Source of the DNA: Actinomycetes bacterium
Lineage (GTDB): Bacteria; Actinomycetota; Acidimicrobiia; Acidimicrobiales; RAAP-2
Length of the DNA: 14,773 nt
Assembly (NCBI GenBank): GCA_021795095.1
Contig: JAJYPU010000035.1
Span: forward strand, 1 to 14,773
Direction of reading: 5' to 3'
In this document: positions 7,142 through 14,060 of the stretch, piece after piece
Layout: every line of letters begins with the position of its first letter
Numbering within the stretch: position 1 is the stretch's first letter
Program-made: the position numbers and the translations under genes
The notes under the pieces: model-generated
Told to the model about the DNA's origin: nothing
Databases searched by the model: none
What the model saw: only the letters and a program-made list of their open reading frames with translations

Positions 7142-8215
7142 GCGGGGACAGCCCGCTTCGGCCACGTCGGCCACGCACGCCAGCGCGGTCGCGTCGTGTC
7201 GGAACATTCCTGAGGCACCCGAGGACGAGGTCAACGCGTCGGCGGCGAGCAAGACCGCAGCGACGGTGTAGCTCGTCACCTCGTGGTCGGGAAACGTCAC
7301 AGCCCCGGGATACGCGAGCCCCGTCCAGTACGCCCCGTCATCTCGACGATGACGATTCGTCTGCTCGAAGACCTCGAGGGCTTCGCCGGTGAGTCCGAGC
7401 GCGTCGAGGGCTAGCACACACTCAGCCGTCTCGGCGGCGGTCACCCAGTCGTTGGTCGACACGCAGCGCACCCCGTAGCCAGTCATGACGTGGCGCTCCC
7501 ACCCGTCTCGGATTCGCCCTTCGCCGGCCTCGCCCGTCAGCGCGCCGCTGATCACGGGGTAGTACCAGTCCATGGCGAACTCGTTCTTCGGAGCAAATGC
7601 CCCCGGGTGATGGGCCACCGCGTGGCCGAGGCGCCCGGCCGCGCGCACCCAGGTCGGACGGCCGCGTCCGAGGCGCTCGCCCAGGGTGATCGCACAGCGC
7701 AGCGAGTGGTAGATAGACGACGACCCCGTGAGTAATGCGTAGCCCTCGGGCCGCCCCGCGGCGTCGATCGACCATCGGATCGTGCCATCGTCGAGCTGCC
7801 AGCGCAGCACGAAGTCGATCGCGCGTTCGACCACGTCAAAGAGTTCGGCGACGAAGTCCGCGTCGTCGGTGGCGAGCAGGTAGTGGCACAGGCCCGTGGC
7901 GACGTAGGCGCACACGTTGGTGTCCAGTCGCGCGTCGGTGACGTCCTCGCCGCGGTAGTAGTTGAACCAGCTCCCGTCGCCGAGCTGAGTCGCGGCGAGC
8001 CAGCGGTACGCGGCGCGGGCCTCCTCGTGGTGGCCCGTCACGGTCAGGGCCATCGCCACCTCGACATGGTTCCAGGGATCACAGTGGCCCCCGTCGAACC
8101 AGGGCAGCTGACCACTCGGGCGTTGAAGCCCGGCGAGGAAGTCCGCGCTCGCGGCGACCTGTTCGGGGCTCAAGAGCCCGGGGACCCCGCCGAGTTCACT
8201 CGCGAGGATGGTCAC
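7127..8215 (-). CDS. prenyltransferase/squalene-cyclase-like alpha-toroid protein
   Basis: This 362-residue soluble protein is built of helix pairs with QW-like repeats: GLQRPSGQLPWFDGGHCDPW (about residues 29-48), TQLGDGSW (76-83), LRWQLDDGTIRW (137-148) and RRDDGAYWTGL (290-300). These are typical of the (alpha/alpha)6 toroid fold shared by terpene cyclases, protein prenyltransferases and some sugar-active enzymes. I see no DxDD cyclase motif, so squalene-cyclase chemistry is not supported; conserved Asp, Trp and His residues suggest a binding cavity. The GTG at 8215 overlaps the stop of the preceding methyltransferase as GTGA, and this start is preferred over any longer frame inside that gene. 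It is the last gene of the glycosyltransferase-methyltransferase-toroid operon. Its true reaction is unknown; automatic annotation as prenyltransferase would rest on fold alone. Confidence 0.72.
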   Translation of the reverse strand: MTILASELGGVPGLLSPEQVAASADFLAGLQRPSGQLPWFDGGHCDPWNHVEVAMALTVTGHHEEARAAYRWLAATQLGDGSWFNYYRGEDVTDARLDTNVCAYVATGLCHYLLATDDADFVAELFDVVERAIDFVLRWQLDDGTIRWSIDAAGRPEGYALLTGSSSIYHSLRCAITLGERLGRGRPTWVRAAGRLGHAVAHHPGAFAPKNEFAMDWYYPVISGALTGEAGEGRIRDGWERHVMTGYGVRCVSTNDWVTAAETAECVLALDALGLTGEALEVFEQTNRHRRDDGAYWTGLAYPGAVTFPDHEVTSYTVAAVLLAADALTSSSGASGMFRHDATALACVADVAEAGCPRSAGA

Positions 8216-8931
8216 GATGCTGGCTTTTCGAGGTAGAACACGACGGACTTGCCCATCACGGGGGCGAGCACGCGCTCGGCGAGTCGCGTGATCACCGGGC
8301 GCTTCACGATGTCCCAGACGAGCAGCTTGTGGTAGGCCCGCACGAAGCGGTTCTCCTCGTTGGTCGTCCCCACGAGGCACTTCAACCACCAGTACGGACT
8401 ATGCAGACCGTGCGCGAAGCCGTGGCTGCGTACCTTCAGCCCGACCCCGCGCAACCGGTCCTCGATCACCGATCGACGATAGATGCGCACGTGACCGCCG
8501 GGGACCATGTGGTACTCGTCGGACAGCGCCCAGTTCACGAGTTCGGGGAAGAAGCGGGGTACCGTGATCGCCATCGTCCCGCCGGGTCGCAGCACGCGCG
8601 CGAGTTCGGCCATGGCCGCACGGTCGTCGGCGATGTGCTCGAGCACCTCAGAACAGATCACGCGGTCAAAGGACCCGTCGGGGAATGGGAGATGCAACGC
8701 GTCACCTTGGACGGCGGCCGCTCGGACCTCGCCGGCCACCAGCTCTCCCGCCTCGATCATCGCCACGAAGGTCGCCACAACGCCTTCGACCTCGTCGCGC
8801 CCGGCGTCCAGGGCCACGACGTCGGCACCGCGACGCGCGGCTTCGAAGGCGTGACGCCCGAACCCACACCCGAGGTCAAGGAGTCGCTCGCCGGGTACGA
8901 GGCCGAGTCGGTCGTAGTCAGCGGTCAGCAT
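8212..8931 (-). CDS. class I SAM-dependent methyltransferase (Methyltransf_11-like)
   Basis: The 239-residue product has a standard class I methyltransferase core: motif I LLDLGCGFGRHAFEAA (residues 17-32), an acidic residue after beta-2 (ALDAG, Asp42), GDALHLPFPDGSFD (76-89), the VLEHI strand (96-100) and LRPGG (114-118). The second half carries an insert with GGHVRIYRR and an aromatic-rich HSPYWWLK segment, which probably forms the acceptor site. It methylates an unknown substrate, perhaps a sugar or lipid-linked glycan given the neighbours. The ATG overlaps the stop of the glycosyltransferase gene by one base (TGATG) and its own stop overlaps the toroid gene start, so all three should be made together. 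Confidence 0.88.
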   Translation of the reverse strand: MLTADYDRLGLVPGERLLDLGCGFGRHAFEAARRGADVVALDAGRDEVEGVVATFVAMIEAGELVAGEVRAAAVQGDALHLPFPDGSFDRVICSEVLEHIADDRAAMAELARVLRPGGTMAITVPRFFPELVNWALSDEYHMVPGGHVRIYRRSVIEDRLRGVGLKVRSHGFAHGLHSPYWWLKCLVGTTNEENRFVRAYHKLLVWDIVKRPVITRLAERVLAPVMGKSVVFYLEKPAS

Positions 8932-10301
8932 CAGTCGAACTGCATCGAGTCGGGCAGGGGGCGGTGGTTGAGGATCGCGTCATAGCAAGCCGCGGTCCCT
9001 CGCGCAGTGACCTGCCAGGTGAAGCGCTCCATCACGCGTTCGCGGCCCCGTGCGCCGAGGCGCTCGCGCAGCGCGGGGTCGTCGAGCAGCGAGCGGATCG
9101 CGACGAGCAGGGCCTCGGGGTCATTGGGTTCGACGAGCACGCCGGTCTCGCCGCTCACCCCCACCACCTCGGGCAGGGCGCCGCCGGTGGTCGCCACGAC
9201 TGGTACGCCACAGCTCATCGCCTCGATCGCCGGTAGCGAGAACCCCTCGTAGAGGCTCGGGACGATTGCCACCTCGGCCTCGCCGTAGAGTCGCGCCAGC
9301 TCCTCGTCACTCACCCCTGAGATCGTGGACACGATGTCGGATAGTCCCAGTCGCTCCAGCGCCTGGGCGACGCGTCCCCCGGGTCGAGGGCGACCGATCA
9401 CGACCAGCTCGATGTCGCGCTCGACGCGCAACTTCGCGATCGCCTCGAGGAGCGGGACGAGCCCCTTCATGGGCACGTCACTGCTGGAGGTCACCATCAG
9501 TCGACCGGGATGCTTGGTCACGTCCGCGTAGGGTCGAAAGACCGTGTGGTCGACGCCCACTGGCACAACGGTCATCCGCTCGAGGGGGACGTGCATCTGG
9601 GCGTTGATGTCGACCTTGGAGTTGTGTGACACCGTCAACACGGCGGGTAGCCGTCGCGCGACGCGCACCTGCATGCGCAAGAATCCGAACCAGCGCCGGG
9701 TCGTGAACCGTGCGAGCCGCGTCTCGGCGTGGTCAAGGGCGATCGTGCGATCGACGGTGATCGGGTGGTGGAGGGTCTCGAGCAACGGCCAGCCGTCGCG
9801 GTGCAGGCCGAGGATCCCACTACCGAGACACTGGTCGTCGTGGACGAGGTCGAAGTCCCCCCGACGGGCGTTCAGGATCCGTCGGATCCGACGTGAGAAA
9901 GCGAGCGGCTCGCCGAACCCCGCGCTCAGCATCACGGCGAACTCGGTCAGGTCCGCGAGCGAGGTGAACTCCGAGGGGGCCGGGATGCGAAAGGGGTCAG
10001 GGTCGCGGTACAAATCCAGGCCGCGAACCGGCGTGAACCCGACCCCGTCGTCGAGTTCGGGCCACGGCGCTCCGGAAAAGACCTCGACGCTGTGTCCCAA
10101 CGCCACCAGTTCACGGGTGAGGTGGCGCGTGTAGACGCCCTGGCCACCACAGCGAGGATTACCCCGGTAGACGAGGAACGCGATGCGGTACTTGCCCGGC
10201 TCGGGTGCGCGCGCCGGCACGGCGGGCGGCAGCGAGATCGCCCGCGAGCGGGCCCAGGACTCCCTGGTCTCGGCGATGGTTTGGCGAATCGAACGGGGCA
10301 C
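8931..10301 (-). CDS. GT4-family (GT-B fold) glycosyltransferase
   Basis: This 456-residue glycosyltransferase transfers a sugar, usually from a nucleotide donor with retention of configuration. N-terminal acceptor domain: KYRIAFLVYRG with the phosphate-binding loop CGGQG (51-55), then HDDQCLG (154-160) and ETLHHPI. C-terminal donor domain: VPVGVDHTVF, the E-x7-E motif EGFSLPAIE (352-360), and GVPVVATTGGALPEVV. The first 36 residues are a charged extension ahead of the fold and could be over-called, but the next good in-frame start is not obvious. GTG 10301 is preceded by GAAAGT at six bases, a weak -10 match. It leads the three-gene operon and is divergent from the acyl-CoA dehydrogenase gene across 101 bases. 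The acceptor is unknown; a membrane glycolipid or cell-surface glycan is likely. Confidence 0.9.
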   Translation of the reverse strand: MPRSIRQTIAETRESWARSRAISLPPAVPARAPEPGKYRIAFLVYRGNPRCGGQGVYTRHLTRELVALGHSVEVFSGAPWPELDDGVGFTPVRGLDLYRDPDPFRIPAPSEFTSLADLTEFAVMLSAGFGEPLAFSRRIRRILNARRGDFDLVHDDQCLGSGILGLHRDGWPLLETLHHPITVDRTIALDHAETRLARFTTRRWFGFLRMQVRVARRLPAVLTVSHNSKVDINAQMHVPLERMTVVPVGVDHTVFRPYADVTKHPGRLMVTSSSDVPMKGLVPLLEAIAKLRVERDIELVVIGRPRPGGRVAQALERLGLSDIVSTISGVSDEELARLYGEAEVAIVPSLYEGFSLPAIEAMSCGVPVVATTGGALPEVVGVSGETGVLVEPNDPEALLVAIRSLLDDPALRERLGARGRERVMERFTWQVTARGTAACYDAILNHRPLPDSMQFD

Positions 10302-10390
10302 GGGCCAACTTTCGGTCTCGACGAGGACTCATTCTCGCCCAATTCCACCATCAGCACAAATGCCCCAAGCACGCGCCACGACGCCATGGC

Positions 10391-10396
10391 TACGCT
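10391..10396 (+). promoter_or_regulatory. -10 element, leaderless acyl-CoA dehydrogenase gene
   Basis: TACGCT is followed by GCCAGT and then the ATG at 10403, with no ribosome-binding site. The hexamer and its six-base spacing are identical to those at the kinase gene. The rest of the 101-base gap to the divergent glycosyltransferase gene shows nothing else I can name, and no clear -35 box. Confidence 0.55.
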
Positions 10397-10402
10397 GCCA
10401 GT

Positions 10403-11629
10403 ATGGACTTGACCTACCCCCCCGAAGCCGAGGCCTTCCGCGCCCAGATTCGTAGCTGGCTCGAAGCGAACCTGCCCGAGCACTGGTTCGAGCCGGGCTT
10501 TTCGCTCTCGAGCGCCGAGCGCGCCGCCTTCAACGAGCGTTGGACCGAGAAGCTGTTTGATGGTGGCTGGATCTGCGCGGGCTGGCCCACCGAGTACGGT
10601 GGCAAGGGTCTCTCACTGCTCGAACAGGTGGTGCTCAACGAGGAGTTCGCCAAGGCCGGTGCACCGATGCGCGCAGACTTCTTCGGTGACACCCTGGTGG
10701 GTCCGACGATCCTGCAATGGGGCACCGAGGAGCAGAAGCGCGAGTTCATCCCGGGCATCCTGCGTGGATCGATCGGTTGGTGCCAGGGCTTCTCGGAGCC
10801 CAACTCGGGCTCGGATCTCGCGAGTCTCAAGACCAGCGCAGTCCTCGACGGTGACGAGTGGGTTATCAACGGACAGAAGGTCTGGACGACTCAGGCCCAG
10901 CACGCGGACTACGTCTTCTTGCTCGCGCGCACCGACCCCGCCGCACCCCAGCACGCGGGCATCAGCTACCTGCTCGTGCCGATGCACCAGCCGGGCGTGG
11001 ACGTGCGTCCGATCACCCAGGTCGACGGCACGGCCGAGTTCAACGAGGTCTTCTTCACCAACGCCCGGTGCCCGCGCGGCAACGTCGTTGGCGGCGTGAA
11101 CAATGGCTGGAAGGTCGCGATGACCACACTCGGCTTCGAGCGGGGCTCGTCGTCTACGACCGGCTATCGACGGTTCCTCAAGGAGTGGGAGGCCATCGTC
11201 CAAGAGGCACAACACCAGCCTCGCCGCGTCGACCGGCTGACCCGCGACCGCCTGGTGCGATCGTGGTCCAAGGTCAAGATCATGGAGATCAATGGGTACC
11301 GCTCGCTGACCGACGCCCTCAACGGGACCCACGACGCCGCCCTACTCGGCGCGTGCAACAAGATGTTCTGGTCCGAAACCCATCGCGAGATGATGGAGCT
11401 CGCCATCGATGTGCTGGGCATGAGCGGCCAGGTGCTCACGGGTACACAGGGCACGGGCGCGGACACCGGTGGCCCGCGGCGGGGACGCGCGGACTACCCC
11501 GTCTCGGACCTGCAGGCGTCGTTCTTCTTCTCGCGCTCCGAGACCATCTGGGGCGGCACGGCCGAGATTCAGCGCAACATCATCGGCGAGCGAGCGCTCG
11601 GCCTGCCCAAGGAGCCCCGGCCTAGCTGA
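10403..11629 (+). CDS. acyl-CoA dehydrogenase family flavoprotein (FadE-like)
   Basis: This 408-residue FAD enzyme should introduce an alpha-beta double bond into an acyl-CoA. It shows the helical N-terminal domain, the flavin/substrate motif CQGFSEPNSGSDLASL (127-142), the beta-domain NGQKVWTTQAQHADY (146-160) and the C-terminal signature TIWGGTAEIQRNIIGERALG (381-400). Two points are odd. The usual catalytic Glu of the medium-chain enzyme motif (Y-E-G-T) is Gly384, and Glu246 in LGFERG is the likely alternative base, as in isovaleryl- and long-chain-type enzymes. There is also a loop TGTQGTGADTGGPRRGR (about 346-362) before the signature. The start is ATG 10403 because of the -10 box at six bases; the frame is open further upstream to 10205 but that stretch reads as non-coding. 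Typical of actinobacterial fatty acid or sterol degradation, substrate unknown. Its stop overlaps the MFS gene by eight bases. Confidence 0.9.
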   Translation: MDLTYPPEAEAFRAQIRSWLEANLPEHWFEPGFSLSSAERAAFNERWTEKLFDGGWICAGWPTEYGGKGLSLLEQVVLNEEFAKAGAPMRADFFGDTLVGPTILQWGTEEQKREFIPGILRGSIGWCQGFSEPNSGSDLASLKTSAVLDGDEWVINGQKVWTTQAQHADYVFLLARTDPAAPQHAGISYLLVPMHQPGVDVRPITQVDGTAEFNEVFFTNARCPRGNVVGGVNNGWKVAMTTLGFERGSSSTTGYRRFLKEWEAIVQEAQHQPRRVDRLTRDRLVRSWSKVKIMEINGYRSLTDALNGTHDAALLGACNKMFWSETHREMMELAIDVLGMSGQVLTGTQGTGADTGGPRRGRADYPVSDLQASFFFSRSETIWGGTAEIQRNIIGERALGLPKEPRPS

Positions 11630-12869
11630 GTACCTCGGCCACGGGGCGACGGACGAAGCCACCGCGCAGCGACACGAGCAGGCCAACGGCCGTGACCAAC
11701 GTCAGCGCGGCACCGGTAAAGAGACCGATGCGTGGATCGCTCTGGGCGATGATGAATCCGATGAGCGGGGCCCCGATTGGTGTCACGCCCATGAAGGCGA
11801 CGCCGTAGAGGCTCATGACCCGCCCGCGCATCGACTGGCTCGAATTCAGCTGCAAGGTCGAATTCGCCGTGGACATGAACGCGATCGAGAACGCTCCGGT
11901 GGGCACGAGGGCCAGCGCCGCCAGCCGCATCGACGGTGCGAACGCTGTCAACGTCATGAACACCCCGAAGCCGAGCGCGAGGCCAGCCAGCAGCTGCGGG
12001 GTCGGATTCGATCGATGGGCGATCACGAGGCCGCCGACCACCGCCCCGAGCCCCATAGCGCCAAGCAGGAGTCCGTAGTTGGCCGCGTTCTCCTGGTGGA
12101 ACGTCACGTGGGCGAAGACCGGCAGGGTCACGGTGAAGTTGAAGGCGAAGGTGCCGACCACCGCCACGGCGAGGATCACGTTACGCAGTTGGGGCGTCTC
12201 CATGACGTAGCGCAGCCCGAGGCGCAACTGGCCCTTCTCGCGTTCGACGGTCTTCATCGTCATGAAGTCCGCGCTCTTCATCAGCGCCAGGGCGACGATG
12301 ACCGCGATGAAGGACGCCGCGTTGGCGTAGAAACACGCCGCCGTGCCGACGAGGGCGATGAGCGTCGCGGCGATCGACGGCCCGATGAGCCGACCCGAGT
12401 TCATCAAGACGCTGTTGAGACTCACGGCGTTGGCGATAAGGTCCCGCCCGACCATCTCCTGGACGAAGGACTGGCGCGCGGGCAGGTCGAAGAGGTTGAC
12501 CACGCCGAGCAGGGCCGCGATGACGTAGATGGAACCGACGTTGACGTGATGGGTCGTGACAAGCACGCCCAGGACCAGTGCGAGCAGGCCCGCCCCCGAC
12601 TGGGTCGCGTAGAGGATGCGGCGCTTCTCGTGGCGGTCCGCGACGAGACCCCCGTACGAGCCGAGCAACAACATCGGGACGTACTGGAGGGCGACCGCGA
12701 TCCCGAGGTCCACTGAGGAGCCCGTTATCTGCAAGAGCAGCCAACCCTGGGCCACTGACTGCATCCAGGTCCCCGACGTCGAGATCAGCTGGCCGATGAA
12801 GTACAGACGGAAGTTGCGCACGCGCAGCGCCGCGAACGTGCGTGACGAGAACGTGGCGACGGCGCTCAC
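11622..12869 (-). CDS. MFS exporter (MFS_3/EntS-like)
   Basis: The product is a 415-residue, roughly twelve-helix major facilitator protein of the cytoplasmic membrane. Signature features are loop 2-3 motif A, GGLVADRHEKRR (73-84), and the segment FDLPARQSFVQEMVGRDLIANAVSLNS (about 127-153), which is characteristic of the EntS-like exporter branch. NSSQSMRGRVMSLYG appears in the second half. It probably exports a small molecule such as a drug or siderophore using the proton gradient; the substrate is not readable. GTG 12869 overlaps the MarR stop as GTGA, so the pump is translated right after its regulator. The longer open frame reaching 13031 lies within the MarR gene and is rejected. The 3' end overlaps the acyl-CoA dehydrogenase gene. 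Confidence 0.9.
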   Translation of the reverse strand: MSAVATFSSRTFAALRVRNFRLYFIGQLISTSGTWMQSVAQGWLLLQITGSSVDLGIAVALQYVPMLLLGSYGGLVADRHEKRRILYATQSGAGLLALVLGVLVTTHHVNVGSIYVIAALLGVVNLFDLPARQSFVQEMVGRDLIANAVSLNSVLMNSGRLIGPSIAATLIALVGTAACFYANAASFIAVIVALALMKSADFMTMKTVEREKGQLRLGLRYVMETPQLRNVILAVAVVGTFAFNFTVTLPVFAHVTFHQENAANYGLLLGAMGLGAVVGGLVIAHRSNPTPQLLAGLALGFGVFMTLTAFAPSMRLAALALVPTGAFSIAFMSTANSTLQLNSSQSMRGRVMSLYGVAFMGVTPIGAPLIGFIIAQSDPRIGLFTGAALTLVTAVGLLVSLRGGFVRRPVAEVLS

Positions 12870-13291
12870 GACTGCTCCAGGATGGTCTCGAGCAACGTGG
12901 CCAGCTCGCTGGCGTGCCGGCGCTCGGCCTCGGGCAGCGCGCCTAGGGCCCGCTCTAAGAACTCGTCCTTGCGTCGGTGGATCGCGGCCAGCTCGTGGCG
13001 ACCCGACGCGGTGATCGTCACGCGCGTGCAACGCCGGTCCACGTCGTCGGCCACCCGCTCGATCAGACCGAGGCGCTCCATGTCTCGAACGAGACGCGTC
13101 ACCGACGGCGGCGATATCTGCTCGGCCGCGGCGAGGTCACCGAGCGAGGGGCGTTTGAGGCGGCTCACCACTGCGAGCAGCGACGCCTGGGCGGGTGAGA
13201 CGCCGCCCAGCGCCGACTGACGCAGCCGTCGGTTCAGCCGTGTGATCGCGTACCGCAGCCGCGTCGCTGTTTCGTTCGTCACCGTATCCAT
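12866..13291 (-). CDS. MarR-family transcriptional regulator
   Basis: This 141-residue protein has the MarR winged helix: helices around PAQASLLAVVSRL and SLGDLAAAEQ, the recognition helix ISPPSVTRLVRDMERLGLI (about residues 59-77) and the wing RVADDVDRRCTRVTITASGR (78-97). C-terminal helices form the dimer with the N-terminal one. MarR proteins usually repress their own gene and a neighbouring pump and release DNA when a ligand binds. That fits here: the MFS exporter follows with a four-base overlap, and a perfect palindrome covers the start of this gene. ATG 13291 has the Shine-Dalgarno AGGTG five bases upstream, inside the palindrome. Confidence 0.93.
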   Translation of the reverse strand: MDTVTNETATRLRYAITRLNRRLRQSALGGVSPAQASLLAVVSRLKRPSLGDLAAAEQISPPSVTRLVRDMERLGLIERVADDVDRRCTRVTITASGRHELAAIHRRKDEFLERALGALPEAERRHASELATLLETILEQS

Positions 13292-13307
13292 TAGTTCACC
13301 TAACTAA
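13291..13307. promoter_or_regulatory. predicted MarR operator
   Basis: TTAGTTCACCTAACTAA is a perfect inverted repeat with six-base arms and a five-base centre. This is AT-rich in a very GC-rich region. It lies directly downstream of the TATTAT -10 box, includes the Shine-Dalgarno and touches the ATG of the MarR gene, so a bound dimer would block transcription start and translation. Autorepression by the adjacent MarR protein is the natural inference. Confidence 0.75.
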
Positions 13308-13313
13308 ATAATA
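13308..13313 (-). promoter_or_regulatory. -10 element of the marR-MFS operon
   Basis: Minus-strand TATTAT is a near-consensus -10 hexamer, 16 bases before the MarR start codon, giving a short leader that holds the AGGTG ribosome site. It abuts the operator palindrome. A -35 box at the right distance is poor (GTCACG at 13331-13336). Confidence 0.6.
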
Positions 13314-13352
13314 CGCCGACGCACTCCACACGTGACCTCACGGCGATGATCG

Positions 13353-13610
13353 TCAATCGGGCTGGATTGGACCGTGCTCGTTCTCGTACTCGCGGATCGT
13401 CTCAACGTAGCCGTCAATGTCGCTCTCGGCGTTCGGCGAGCCGCGTCCGACCTTGGTCAGGTATACCGTCAGCCCCAAGTCCCGCAGCACGCCGTCGGCC
13501 GCCCGGCGGGCCTGTAGTTCATCGACCTTCGCCTGACCTTTCTGCGCGACGTCCTTGGCCACCGACGCCGCTGCCGCCGCTTGTTCCTTGACCTTGTCCA
13601 TCAAACCCAT
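13353..13610 (-). CDS. small conserved helical protein of unknown function
   Basis: This is an 85-residue protein I cannot assign a function. The first half, MGLMDKVKEQ through KVDELQARRAADG, is Ala/Lys/Gln-rich, almost certainly helical and amphipathic. The second half, VLRDLGLTVYLTKVGRG then a Glu/Asp-rich helix ending in EYENEHG, looks like a small folded unit. There is no signal peptide or membrane span. The architecture resembles uncharacterised short actinobacterial proteins that begin MG-MDKVK (recollection, not a search). The start is ATG 13610, which has a strong Shine-Dalgarno GGGAGGTG five bases upstream; the in-frame GTG at 13616 lies within that site. It sits alone between the Nfu-type gene and marR, all on the minus strand. 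Its led mRNA contrasts with the leaderless genes around it. Confidence 0.78.
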   Translation of the reverse strand: MGLMDKVKEQAAAAASVAKDVAQKGQAKVDELQARRAADGVLRDLGLTVYLTKVGRGSPNAESDIDGYVETIREYENEHGPIQPD

Positions 13611-13613
13611 GGT

Positions 13614-13621
13614 CACCTCCC
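13614..13621 (-). promoter_or_regulatory. strong Shine-Dalgarno of the 85-residue protein gene
   Basis: Minus-strand GGGAGGTG precedes the ATG at 13610 with near-ideal spacing. It is the best ribosome-binding site in the window and decides the start, because an in-frame GTG at 13616 lies inside it. Confidence 0.75.
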
Positions 13622-13662
13622 GGTCTCACTGCGAAGCGTAGTCCCGCACACCCGCGAGCAAC

Positions 13663-13676
13663 AGCCCTACAGGGCT
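13663..13676 (-). terminator. hairpin over the stop codon of the Nfu-type gene
   Basis: AGCCCT-AC-AGGGCT is a perfect six-pair inverted repeat with a two-base centre that overlaps the stop codon at 13667-13669. It has no T run afterwards. It might slow or end transcription between this gene and the small-protein gene, but the evidence is thin. Confidence 0.25.
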
Positions 13677-13999
13677 CGGTACCGCGGAACGTAGCCGCCG
13701 GTGCCGAGCGACATGGAGTCTTCGGGGTCGATCACCTCGTCGACCCCGCCGAGGACCTCGGTGACCCAGTCCAAGCGATCGGTCAGGATCCGTGTCACCC
13801 CGCCCTGGAGTGTGTCCGAGGAGATCGCACAGCTCGAGCACGCGCCCTGGAGTTGCACTTCGACGACGCCGGTCTCGACGTCGGCGCGCACGAGCACGAG
13901 GTCACCACCGTCGGCCTGGACGGCCGGGCGCATCAGGTCGATGAGCGCGTTGAGCGCCTTCAGACGGCTTTGGCGGACCTGGTCGGTTAGTTGTTCCAC
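13667..13999 (-). CDS. NifU C-terminal domain (Nfu-type) Fe-S scaffold protein
   Basis: This 110-residue protein consists of one NifU_C/Nfu domain. The helix-strand start LIDLMRPAVQADGGDLVLV (about residues 20-38), the strand GVVEVQLQGAC and the cluster-binding C-x-x-C motif at Cys54 and Cys57 (ACSSCAISSDTL) followed by GGVTRIL are all present. Two subunits usually bridge one 4Fe-4S cluster through these cysteines and pass it to target enzymes in the cytoplasm. GTG 13999 (MEQLTDQVRQ) is chosen because the domain begins just after it; the frame is open further upstream but that stretch lies across the P450 gene. CAGACT at six bases upstream keeps only the two most conserved -10 positions. The gene is divergent from the P450 gene across 61 bases. 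Confidence 0.9.
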   Translation of the reverse strand: MEQLTDQVRQSRLKALNALIDLMRPAVQADGGDLVLVRADVETGVVEVQLQGACSSCAISSDTLQGGVTRILTDRLDWVTEVLGGVDEVIDPEDSMSLGTGGYVPRYRAL

Positions 14000-14048
14000 T
14001 GAACCAGTCTGCCGGACCGCGCGCCGGTCGTGACCTCGTGGCCCCCGA

Positions 14049-14054
14049 TACCAT
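14049..14054 (+). promoter_or_regulatory. -10 element, leaderless P450 gene
   Basis: TACCAT is followed by GTGCCG and then the ATG at 14061. The six-base spacing matches the other leaderless genes here. It makes ATG 14061 a better start than the in-frame GTG at 14055, which lies within the spacer. Confidence 0.55.
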
Positions 14055-14060
14055 GTGCCG

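Noticed and set aside
8216..8389. N-terminal extension of the toroid protein
   Set aside because: It would lie wholly inside the preceding methyltransferase; the GTGA overlap at 8212-8215 is a normal coupled start.
10205..10402. N-terminal extension of the acyl-CoA dehydrogenase by 66 residues
   Set aside because: The residues look non-coding, overlap the divergent glycosyltransferase gene and are incompatible with the -10 box at 10391.
11469..12716. 415-residue plus-strand open frame opposite the MFS gene
   Set aside because: The composition is almost entirely Arg, Gly, Asp, Glu and His with no motif; the opposite frame encodes a textbook MFS protein.
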